Assembly: GCA_028752905.1 (NCBI GenBank)
Contig: JAQNBH010000014.1
Location: forward strand, 20,156,990 to 20,220,989
From: Cladorhizidae sp. MBARI D1340-BT2
Lineage: Eukaryota > Porifera > Demospongiae > Poecilosclerida > Cladorhizidae
Reading direction: 5' to 3'
DNA: 64,000 nt
Part shown: piece after piece, positions 22,195-32,300 of the stretch
Numbering within the stretch: the stretch's first letter is position 1
Layout of the letters: every line of letters begins with the position of its first letter
The notes under the pieces: model-generated
The model's database searches: none
What the model was told of the DNA's origin: nothing
What the model saw: the letters and a program-made list of their open reading frames with translations, nothing else
Program-made: the position numbers and the translations under genes

Positions 22195-25100
22195 GTTGGG
22201 ATATAGGGCTAGGGATATGGGGCTAGGGGTATACAGCTAGAGATATAGAGATAAGGTATAGGGCTAGAGATATAGGATCAGGGTATAGTGTTAGTAGTAT
22301 ATTTAGGGCTAGAGATCAGGATATAGGGCTAGAGATATGGGGCTAGGGGTATACAGCTAAAGATATAGGGATAAGGTATAGGGCTAGAGATATAGGATCA
22401 GGGTATAGCGTTAGGAGTATATTTAGGGCTAGAGATCAGGATATAGGGCTAGGGATATGGGGCTCTAGGGGTATACAGCTAGAGATATAGGGATAAGGTA
22501 CAGGGCTAGAGATATAGGATCAGGGTATAGCGTTAGGAGTATAGGGCCAGAGATCAGGGTCAGGGTACAGGGCTATGGGGATAGGACTAGAGATACATAA
22601 GGTCAGGGTATAGATATATAGGGTCAGGTTATAGGACTAGAGTTATAGGGCCAGTGTATAGATATAGGGTATAATGCTAGAGATATAGGATCAGGGTATA
22701 GGGTTAGATAAATAGGGCCAGGGTATAGGTCTCGAGATATAGAGCAAGATATAGGTGTCAGGATATAGGGTTAAGATATAGGGTCAGTTTATAGGGTTAG
22801 AGATATAGGGCCATGGTATATGGGTATATGGGTAGTCAGGGGAGATATAGGGTCAAGGTATAGAGCTGGAGATAATAATATAGTGTCAGGGTCTAAGGCT
22901 AGAGATATAATATAGGGATAGAGATATAGGGTCAGGGTATTGAGCTAGATATATAGGGCTAGAAATATAGGGTCAGTGTATAGGGCTAGGGGTATAGGGC
23001 TAGAGAAATAAGGTCAAGGTATAGGGATAGAGATGTATAGAGTCAGGTTATAGGGATAGAGGTATAGGGTCAGGGTATAGGCCTATGGATATAGGGCTAG
23101 GGACACAGGGCTAGGGATACAGGGCTAGAGATACAGGGTCAGGGCTACACATTTAGTATTGTAGGCTAGAGATATAGGGTCAGAATATAGGCTGGGAGTA
23201 TAGGGCTAGAGATATAGGGTCAGCATATAGGCTGGGAGTATAGGGCTAGAGATATAGTGTCAGCATATAATGCTATATATATAGGAATCAGGTGTAGGGC
23301 TAGATACATGCAGGATCAGGATATAAGTGCTAGGTCGATAGGTCTAGAGATCCATAGGGTCAGGGTACGGGATAGAGATATAGGGCCAGTGTATAGGGCT
23401 GGAGATATTTAGGGTGACGGTATAGGGCTAGAGATATAGGGTCCGGATTTAGAGCGGGTCAAGTTGGCTAGAGATATAGTGTTGGAGATTTAGGGTCCGG
23501 GTATAGGGATAGAGATATATTTTCAGCATATAGGGCTGGAGATATAGGGTGAGCGTATGGGCTAGAGATACATTGTATAAGGCCAGGGTGTATGGTTAGA
23601 GATAAATACAGTCAGGGTAAAGGGATAGAGATATAGTGTCTGGTTATTAGGGTTATAGTTATAGGGTATGTTTATATGGCAGGGTCAAGGTATAGTATAG
23701 GGCTAAGGATATAGGGCTAGGGATACAGGGCTGATGGTAATGGACTAGCAATATAGGGCTAGGATATAGGGATAGGGATAGAGAGCTAGGGATATAGGGA
23801 TAGAGAGATAGGGTCAGAGTATAGGGCTTGCGTATAAAGCTAGAGATATAGGGTCGGGAAATAGGGATAAAGATATTAGGGTCAGGTTATATTGATACAG
23901 TATTATTGGGATAGAGGTATAGGGTCAGGGTAGAGGGCTAACAGTATAGGGCGCTAGAGATATAGGGTCAGGATATATAAGGATAGAGATATATAGGGTA
24001 AGGGTATATGGATAAAGATATAGGGTCAGGACATAGGACTAGAGATACATGGGGTCAGGGTATAGGGATAGAGATATAGGGCCAGGGATATAGGGATAGA
24101 GATATAGGGTCAGGGTTTAGAGCTAAACAATAGGTTCAAGTTATAGGGCTAGAGATATAGTTTTGGAGATTTAGGGTCCGGGTATAGGGATAGAGCTGGG
24201 TGGCCTAGAGATACATAGTATAAGGCCAGGGTGTATGGTTAGAGATAAATACAGTCAGGGTATAGGGATAGAGAGATATTTTCAGCGTATAGGGCTGGAG
24301 AGGTAGGGTGAGGGTATATGGAGTTGAGACAGGAGGCAGGAGAGATGGAGTTGAGACTGGAGGGGGGAGAGATGGAGTTGAGACTGGAGGGGGGAGAGAT
24401 GGAGTTCAGACAGGAGGGAGGAGAGATGGAGTTGAGACAGGAGGGGGGGAGAGATTATGGGCTAGAGATACATTGTATAAGGCCAGGGTGTATGGTTAGA
24501 GATAAATACAGTTAGGGTATAGGGATAGAGATATAGGGTCAGGGTATAGGGCTAGAGATATAGGGTCAGGGTATAGGGTTAGATTTATAGGGTTAGATTT
24601 ATAGGGTCAGGTTACTGGGCGAGAAAGATAGGGTCAGTGTTTAGGGTTAGAGATGTAGGCTCAATGTATAGGGCTACAGGTGAGATATAGGGCTAGATAT
24701 ATAGTATCAAGTTATATGGAGAGTGCCAGGGTATAGGACTAGATATATAGGGCAGGGTATAGTGCTAGAGATATAGTAGGGTGGTATAGGGCTAGGGGTA
24801 TACGGCTAGAGATATAAGATCAGAGTATATGGCTGGAGATATAGTTTCAGGGCATAGGGCTAGAGTAATAGGGTGATGGTAGGGCTAGAGATGTAGGATC
24901 AGGGTATAAGGCTAGGATTATAGGGCTAGAGATAGAGATACAGGGTATAGGGCTAGAGGTGTACGGTTGTGGTATACTAGGACTAGAGATATAGCGCTAG
25001 AGATATAGGGTCACGGTACAGGGCTAGAAGTACAGTATAAGTTCATAGTATAGAGCTAAAGACATAGGGCTAGAGATATAAGTTCAGGATATAGGTCTAG

Positions 25101-25200
25101 AGATATAGGGTCAGGCTATAGGGCTAGAGATATGGGGTAGAGCTAGGTCAGGGTATATGTCTAGATATCTAGGCTCAGGGTATAGGGCTAAAGATAGAAA
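22195..25200. repeat. 3-kb degenerate TAGGG-rich minisatellite array
   Basis: Roughly 25-30 bp units of the form TATAGGGCTAGAGA plus TATAGGGTCAGGG, highly variable over 3 kb. TAGGG is the recurring core on the plus strand. A distinct block of five 27-bp units (GAGATGGAGTTGAGACTGGA...) lies at 24311-24452. Higher-order duplication is visible, e.g. GTATAAGGCCAGGGTGTATG near 23570, 24215 and 24475. Confidence 0.9.
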
Positions 25201-25221
25201 CATCTAAATGCAGAAAGGAAG

Positions 25222-25659
25222 ATGAGTACACCAGTATATACCGGCAATGAGGGGTCTAAAAAGAAGGATCCTATGATAGTGATTCCTTATGCAACAGGGA
25301 TGAGTGAACACATCAGGAGGCTCTGGAGGATCTTCAGACCAGGAAGAGCTCTGAGGATACAACTGAGCAGAGTGAATGATGTTTTACCAGCTAATATGCA
25401 CTCATGAGTTGTATACCGCATTCCTTGTAGTTGTGGGAAATACTACATAGGGGAGACCATCAGAAGATTGCAGACCAGAGTGAAAGAACATCAAGATGCC
25501 TATAGAAATTGTAATAAAGAGAAGTCTGCAATTGCTGAGCATGCATGGGATAATGGACATCCTATTTTGTGGGAGGAAGCCAATATCTTGGAACAGGCCA
25601 GAAGACAGAAGGAACTGCTAGTGAAGGAGGCATTGCACATCGGCCTAGCACCAAAGTGA
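25222..25659 (+). pseudogene. Penelope-like element, GIY-YIG endonuclease fragment
   Basis: The frame reads YATGMSEHIRRLWRIF, then VVYRIPCSCGKYYIGETIRR, LQTRVKEHQDAYRN and AEHAWDNGHPILW. This is the junction of the RT tail and the GIY-YIG nuclease of Penelope-like retroelements, with the cysteine pair CSC before the YIG core. A single in-frame TGA at 25405 interrupts it just before the nuclease domain. The RT proper is missing. Hammerhead-like motifs, which Penelope-like elements are known to carry, lie within about 1 kb downstream. Confidence 0.85.
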
Positions 25660-25879
25660 GAGCGGCTCAATCGAGACTGTGGAATGGACTTGCCTGGCTG
25701 CTGGGGAGCCACTCTCAAGAGCCTGAACTTGAAGCCACGGTCACCATAATTATTACTTTTATTATCATTATCATTATATTTTATCATTATATTTTTAATT
25801 TTTTTATTTGTTATCTGTTAATTATTTAAATGTTATTATTGTTGTTGTTGTTCTACTACTAACACTATTATTGTTGTTG

Positions 25880-25891
25880 TTGTTTATATAC

Positions 25892-25952
<61 letters not shown>

Positions 25953-26040
25953 AAAAAAAATTTTATTTTATTTTTTTTTTGTTATTATTATTTTATTTTT
26001 TAAATAGTATGTTGTTATCCAATACAATTAATGAATAAAT
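25880..26040. repeat. (ATT)n microsatellite and A/T-rich tract
   Basis: Long run of ATT trinucleotides (about 25891-25949), followed by poly-A and poly-T tracts. Confidence 0.95.
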
Positions 26041-26057
26041 AGATTAATAAATGGAAG

Positions 26058-26195
26058 TCACTCCCTAAGGCCCCCCAAGATCGAAGTGGCATTCCCACAC
26101 TGTACTGCCATCGATAAGCGCTGCAGGAGGTAAGCGGTAGCATGGCTGTCACCAGTCTCTCTCCTCAGACGTTTCCCAAGATCTTTAAGGAATTT
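26058..26195 (-). pseudogene. Retroelement polyprotein C-terminal fragment (tentative)
   Basis: The minus strand reads LGKRLRRETGDSHATAYLLQ then RLSMAVQCGNATSILGGL. This phrase resembles C-terminal tails seen in metazoan reverse-transcriptase polyproteins, but the clade is uncertain. It is flanked by AT-rich low-complexity DNA. Confidence 0.35.
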
Positions 26196-26284
26196 TTTTT
26201 GTTTTTTTTTTAATTTGGTTTTTTTAATTTTTTTATTATTATTTATTAAATTTTTAATTATTAAAATCAAAATCACCTTTCTCA

Positions 26285-26365
26285 ATAATACAATTTGAAG
26301 TTGGTTATTGAGAAGGTGATTTTAATATATTATTATGTCAACTGAGAGTTCATTGTGAGTTTTTA
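26285..26365 (+). mobile_element. Partial copy of the foldback family
   Basis: AATACAATTTGAAGTTGGTT followed by ATTGAGAAGGTGATTTTAA and GTCAACTGAGAGTTCATTG. It matches the 3' half of the copy at 26545-26650. Confidence 0.65.
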
Positions 26366-26544
26366 TTTATTGTTCATTTAATTTTTTATATTTTTTATAC
26401 ATTTATTGTTATTGTTATTACTATTCTTCTTCTTATTATTATTATTGCTTATTTTTTAATTTTTTTTATTGTTTTATTTTACATCCTGTGCACATGCTAT
26501 ATAGGCGCGTGTACAGGCACATGGTGGATAGTATATAGCAGGCT

Positions 26545-26650
26545 TCATTATTCCTGATGAAGGCTAGAGAATCAAGTCGAAACGTCAATTTGAAGTTGAT
26601 TATTGAGAAGGTAATTTTAATGTTATGTCAACTGAGAGTTCATTGAGAGA
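26545..26650 (+). ncRNA. Hammerhead-like motif copy
   Basis: Contains CCTGATGAAGGCTAGAGAAT followed by CAAGTCGAAACGTC. CTGATGA and GAAAC are the two hammerhead core strands, with GGCTA/AAGTC as an imperfect helix II and one extra A after CTGATGA. It is followed by AATTTGAAGTTGATTATTGA. Activity is not established. Confidence 0.45.
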
Positions 26651-26829
26651 CAATGAATATTATTACTGTACAACTATTCCTCTATATAAATACAAGTGTT
26701 AGAGTGGGATCATTTTTCTATAGTTTATTATACTTACTTATTAGAGGTTTCTGGGATTGTCTATACTTCAGTGAAATAGCAACTCCTATATTAACACCGG
26801 TCATGTTTGATCATTGCAACCATCACTAT

Positions 26830-27480
26830 CGATAAGATAACTTCACAAGGTGATTGTTGCCTGGCACCCTCCACATATATACAGAACTCCACAAGGTGAT
26901 GGTTGCCTGGCTCACTCCTACCCTTTCCATATATATCTACACATGCCTTGTGTATATATATAATATATATATATATATATTATATATACAAGCCTTGTGT
27001 GTATATATATGGAGAGGGTTGCTGTGAGCCAGGCAACCATCACCTTCAGCTCACTCCCACCCCCCCACCCCTCCCCCCTCCCGACCCCCCACCCCCGACC
27101 AGCCCATATATATATAACTCGACAAGGTGATTGCCTACCTCACTGCAATCCTCCACTTTGATAATTCACAAACTAGCTCACTCTAACTCTGCCCATTTGA
27201 AACCACCTCCACAAAGTGATGGTGGTTGCTAGCTCACTTCAACCCTCCTCATAGATATCTCCACAGGGTGATGGTTGCCAAGCTCACTTCAACCCTCCGC
27301 ATCAATATCTCCACAAGGGCATAGTTGCATAGCTCACTCGATCCCTACCCATAGATCCACAAGGTGATGTGCCTTGTTCACTTCAACTCCCCCATAGATA
27401 ACTGCATGAAGTGACGTCTACCCAGCTTACTACAATGCTCCCCATGAGTAAATCCACATCGTAATGGTTGTCTAGTTCCC
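26830..27480. repeat. Minisatellite of ~45-50 bp units (block 1)
   Basis: Degenerate units with CTCCACAAGGTGATGGTTGC, AGCTCACTCCAACCCTCC and CATAGATA. A TA-rich microsatellite lies inside at about 26950-26990 and a C-rich tract at 27058-27105. The same family resumes at 29330. Confidence 0.85.
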
Positions 27481-27859
27481 ATACAGGGCCAGACCAAGTG
27501 GTCAGGCAAAGGCCTGGCCAATAGGTGGGCATATCAATGGTTTGTTTTGTACAGTGACTCACTGAATTTCTGTTGTTGGAGTTTTCAAATGCAAGATGTA
27601 ATTTCAGTGTTGTGACTGGCAACACATTTTTTCTTCAACAAGGTTAATTTTTGCCACCCTGTATAGAGTGTAAATAGGTTGGTTGACCTTAGAGTCAGAC
27701 ATCAAGTTGGCCCAAGCTTTTGGTTTTCAAAGCACTCTAAAGAAAAACATATTTTCAAACATCTTGGTTTGAACAGATTCGGACTACTGTCATACTTGTG
27801 TGATGAGTTTCAAGCAGAACAAAATGAGGACTTCAATATATAGCAATTTTCTCAGTTGA

Positions 27860-28030
27860 CATAATAACATTACAATAACCTTCTCAATAATCAATTTCAA
27901 ATTGTATTCTCTCGGCTATTCGACTAGGGTTCTAGCTTTCATCATTATTCCTGATGAAGGCTAGAGCACATAGTCCAAACGTGGAGAGAATACAATTTGA
28001 AGTTGATTATTGAGAAAGTTATTGTGAAAG
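27860..28030. mobile_element. Foldback with two opposed hammerhead-like motifs
   Basis: Two inverted copies meet near 27945: the left arm is the reverse complement of TTCAAATTG...GATTATTGAGAAGGTTATTG and the right arm reads CTGATGAAGGCTAGAGCACA, TAGTCCAAACG, AATACAATTTGAAGTTGATT. In the right arm GAAAC has decayed to CAAAC, so it should be inactive. Confidence 0.65.
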
Positions 28031-29270
28031 AAATTTTGTTCAGTTTCTCAAGTATGACGGTGATGCATTAGCCATGAACTGGTTGCAGAGGAAGATCAAC
28101 AAATATACATCTCATGAGATTCAAAATGATAATTTGAAGATTCTTGCTCTAGTTATATAGTAATCTCAAAAAATCACCCTTTTTAATTATGATCGATGAA
28201 ACTACTGATATCACAAATTGTGAGCAAGTCACTATCGAGTTGATGATGATTTTGAAGTGTATGCCGAGTTTATTCCGCTTTCTATTGACGCTGGATATCC
28301 TACAAGAGTAATCGAGGACTGTGATAAAGCTGGACTTGCCAATCAGAAAACTTCATGGCCAATTATTATGGATGCAGCATGATGACAGGAGTTGCTAATA
28401 GAATATCAAGAGGAACTACGTGCTGTGCTGAAATGGGTATTTGTTAAATCTTTCTGCTAATACTGTAACACTTGTCAAAAAGTTGTAAGTTATGAAAGAC
28501 TCCATTGATACACACAAGATAATAAAGCTGGCTTAATTTTCACCTAAATGTGACAGTCTTCCATGTCCATAATGCTGAAAATGATAAGCTGTCTGACTCT
28601 CGTTACCTCGTTCAAAACTTCATTGCCTACTTACTAACTCTCTCTTAAGCATTAATTGAGTACTTGGACTCTCTTAAGCATTAATTGAGTACTTGGAAAG
28701 AAGTTTTTGAGGCCAAGTCACAAATTGAAAGCGTGAGAACATAAATGATTTTATCTTTGATGGTTCTTACACATACTGATAATCTCAGTCAAACTTTAAG
28801 ATGCAGAACCTTTAGCAGCAGAAACCCAAGACATAGGTAGCATTGTTACTTGCACACTTGAGAAGCTGCAAAAAGACAAGTCTTTTTATTTATTTTGGTC
28901 TAAGGTCACAAGACTCGGTGAAGACTATGAAATTGAAGAACCTTACTTGCCTCATCAGCATAAAATACACAAGGTATGATGATGGTACCGATGGAGATTT
29001 TCACACTGATGTAGTAAAAGTTGTACTATCGTCAACAATCCTTTGATCTTGTAGTGGAAGATCAGCCAGGATATATACAGAATCTACCATAATTTCTTTT
29101 GAAAGACGTCGCAGTGGAATTTGATTCCTTTTGTTGTTTTTACAAAGATGACTTCGATCCTGAGGTTCTTCGAGTACACGTCAATAAGGAGTTTAAAGGA
29201 CAAAATTGAATGAAAGATGCTGCAAAGGAATTCATCGGCAATTCAGGATAGGCTAAAAAAAAATTGAATG
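28031..29270 (+). pseudogene. hAT-type (ZMYM/DUF4371-like) transposase pseudogene
   Basis: Scattered frames resemble a hAT-derived protein: MIDETTDITNCEQVTI (about 28190-28235), DDDFEVYAEFIPL, CYGCSMMTGVANRISRG (about 28370-28420), NLSANTVTLV, then VAVEFDSFCCFYKDDFDPEV (about 29110-29170). Each lies in order but in different frames, with many stops. The insertion splits the 45-50 bp minisatellite into two blocks. A tandem CTTAAGCATTAATTGAGTACTTGGA duplication occurs near 28650-28697. Confidence 0.65.
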
Positions 29271-29329
29271 CTAAAGTAGTAGTCAACTCTATGTTTAGTT
29301 TAGTTTGTGTGTGTCACTGATGTGCAAGG

Positions 29330-31225
29330 AGCAATTCTTCTTTCCACTCACTCCAAACCTCCCTACAGGTAACTCCACAAGGACATGGTTGCCTAGCGCT
29401 CCACAACACTCGCCATAGATAACTCCACAAAGTGATGGTTGCCTCATAACCCACTCCAAACCTCCTCATAGATAACCCCACAAGTAATGGTTGCTTATCT
29501 CACTCAAACCCTACCTACAGATAACTCCCAAGGTGATGGATACCTAGGTCACTCCCACTGATATCCCCACAAGGTGATGGTTACCTAGCTCACTCCTTCC
29601 CATAGATAACTCCACAAGCCCATGGTTGTCCAGCTACTCCAACCCTCCCATAGATAACCCATGGTTGTCCAGCTACTCCAACCCTCCCATAGATAACTCC
29701 ACAAGGCCATGGTTGTCCAGCTACTCCAACCCTCCCATAGATAACCCATGGTTGTCCAGCTACTCCAACCCTCCCATAGATAACTCCACAAGGCCATGGT
29801 TGTCCAGCTACTCCAACCCTCCCAAAGATAACTCCACAAGGCCATGGTTGTCCAGCTACTCCAACCCTCCCATAGATAACTCCACAAAGTGATGGTTGCC
29901 TTATAACTCACTCCAAACCTCCCCATAGATAACCGCACAAGTAATGGTCACTCAAACCCTATCTACAGATAACCCCACAAGGTGATGGATACCTAGGTCA
30001 CTCCCATTGATATCCCCACAAGGTGATGGTTACCTAGCTCACTCTTTCCCATAGATAACTCCACAAGGCCATGGTTGTCCAGCTACTCCAACCCTCCCAT
30101 AGATAACTCTACAAGGCCATGGTTGTCCAGCTACTCCAACCCTCCCATAGATAACTCCACAAGGCCATGGTTGTCTAGCTACTCCAACCCTCCCATAGAT
30201 AACTCCACAAAGTGATGATTGCATAGCTTACACCAACACTCCCCAAACATAACTCTGCAAGGTAATTGTCAACTACCTCACTCCAACCTTCCATTAGACA
30301 ACTACACGAGGTGATGTTTTTCTAGCTCCATCCATCTCTCCCATTGATGCCTCCACAAGGTGATGGTAGTATTATAGCTCACTTCAACTCTTTCCATATA
30401 TATTTATCTTCCACCCACCCTCCTAATAGATAACTCCACAAGTGATGGTAGTATTATAGCTTACTCCAACTCTCCCCATATATATATATATATATCTTCC
30501 ACAAGGTGATGGGTGCCTAGCTCCTCCAAACCTCCCCATAGCTAACTCCCAAGGTGATTGTTGCTTACACCACTCCCAAGGTGATTGTTGCTTACACCAC
30601 TCCCAATAGATAAACACACCAGGTGATTGTTTCGTAGCTCAATCCAACTCGCCCCATTGTTACCTCCACAAGGAACCTCCCCATAGGTAACTTTACAATG
30701 AGATGGTTGCCTACATGTAGCTCACTCCAAACCTCCCAATATAAAACTCCAACAAGGTATATACTAGTTCATTCCTCCCAATAGATAATTCTACAATGTG
30801 TGATAGTTGCTTATAACTCCAACCCTTCCCGTAGATCTCTTCACAAGTTAATGGCTACATAGCTCACTCCAACCCTTCCTGTAGATCTCTTCACAAGTTA
30901 ATGGCTGCATAGCTCACTCAACTCAGGACTCAGAAACGTAATTCCACAGGGTAACGGTTGCCTAGTTCACTCCAACAACAATATGATGTTACTTAGCTTA
31001 CTCCAACTCTACCCATTTATAAGTCCACGAGGTAATAGTTCCTTAGATCGCTCCAAATCTCCCCATTTATATATTCACAAGGTTGACCAGCTCACTCCAA
31101 CCCTCCCTTAGATATCTCCTCAAGGACATGGTTTCCTAGGTAATTCAGCCCTTCCCATAGATAACTTCACAAGGTGATGGTTGAGTTCAATCCAACCGTG
31201 CCCATTTATAACTCCACAAGTTCAG
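29330..31225. repeat. Minisatellite of ~45-50 bp units (block 2)
   Basis: Long array of CATAGATAACTCCACAAGG followed by CCATGGTTGTCCAGCTACTC and CAACCCTCC. It is most regular at 29600-29890 and 30050-30210, with 36- and 50-bp length variants alternating. Repetitive ORFs on both strands are artefacts of the repeat. Confidence 0.9.
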
Positions 31226-31551
31226 GAAAATTGAACAGGTTAGGGAGTAACTAAATTGCAAAGTGCAGAAGGCGGTTCATTACAGTATTCACTTATTTTC
31301 TTACTGTAAACAGTGTGGTAACCTACTGTCTGACACACACAAGTTTCTGATATAATTTAGACACCCACCTTTTGGGGAGAGGAAAGGACTATGGGTAAGA
31401 AGTTGTGGGAGAATAAATTGTTTTGCTGGACTGTTAGTCCAACATAAAGTAAAAAGTAAATATATAGGAGCACTTTACTTGGAAGTTAAAGTGACAGATA
31501 GAATTTAGGGTAGCATAAAGCAAAAATAGATACCAAAACTACAAATGATAG

Positions 31552-31873
31552 TTACACCTTCAAATCAGATGTGGCAAAATATTCTTCCGAGTCCTTTAGT
31601 TTAATAACACACAATGAATTGTCTCGGACCAAAGTGCCGTCCACCTTCTCTGCACCACACTTGCTAGAGAATACATAATCTGTTGGCACAGGCTTCAGGC
31701 AGTCACAGTAAGCCAGGCCAACATGAGTACTCGGTGCTATTTCTGTTCCATCAGCTTCAAACACAGGAATCAAGTCCTTCTCAAAAAAATTCACGGCGAA
31801 TGTTTTGGCTTTTTGGACATCCTCCTCAGGAACAACAAGTTTAAGCTCCTTCTTTTGTGGACCTTTGACCAAG
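31552..31873 (-). CDS. Candidate 3'-terminal exon, unrecognised protein
   Basis: Minus-strand frame of about 106 residues from a probable acceptor (TGTTTAG at 31874-31880) to a stop at 31552. It begins LVKGPQKKELKLVVPEEDVQ and contains FFEKDLIPVFEADGTEIAP and CDCLKPVPTDYVFSSKCG, ending SDLKV. Balanced composition, no low complexity and a lysine/glutamate-rich start make it look like genuine protein. Three cysteines lie near its centre. I do not recognise the family and found no partner exon, so a retained single exon of a degraded gene is possible. Confidence 0.45.
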
Positions 31874-32094
31874 CTAAACATTAGAAAAACACAAATAAGG
31901 AAATAATATTATATGGAAACAAAATAAGCATTTGCATGCACGGCAACCAGTGTCCTTCCTAGATTTCTGTAAGGGATATGGGCATGTCATCAGTGGAATG
32001 GTGGACTAGTAATCATGATTGACTGTTTTGGGGGGTTAATTTGGGGGGTTTGGTCCTATATTCTTCATTGTATTTACAGGTTGCAGGAGGTTCA

Positions 32095-32300
32095 CTAGAA
32101 TAGACATAATATTCTCTCAATGAACTCTCACTTGGCACACTGCCCTTCTCAATAATCAACTAGAAATTGTACTCTCTCGACGTTTCAACTAGATGCTTTA
32201 GCCTTCATCAGGAATAATGATGAAGGTTAGAGCATCTAGTCGAAACGTCGAGAGAATACAATTTCAAGTTGATTATTGGGAAGGTTATTGTAAGACATAA
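32095..32300. ncRNA. Foldback with paired hammerhead-like motifs
   Basis: Near-perfect inverted repeat centred at about 32215. The plus strand reads GATGAAGGTTAGAGCATCTA then GTCGAAACGTCGAGAG. The minus strand reads CCTGATGAAGGCTAAAGCAT then CTAGTTGAAACGTCGAGAG. GGCTAR/CTAGTC can form helix II with an AGCAT loop. Flanked on both sides by AACTTGATTATTGRGAAGG-like arms. Confidence 0.6.

Noticed and set aside
24308..24515. Small repetitive ORFs (ETGGGRDGV type)
   Set aside because: Translations of the 27-bp sub-array.
29585..29938. 117-codon repetitive protein (LWEGWSSWTT repeats)
   Set aside because: Direct translation of the minisatellite; both strands are open for the same reason.
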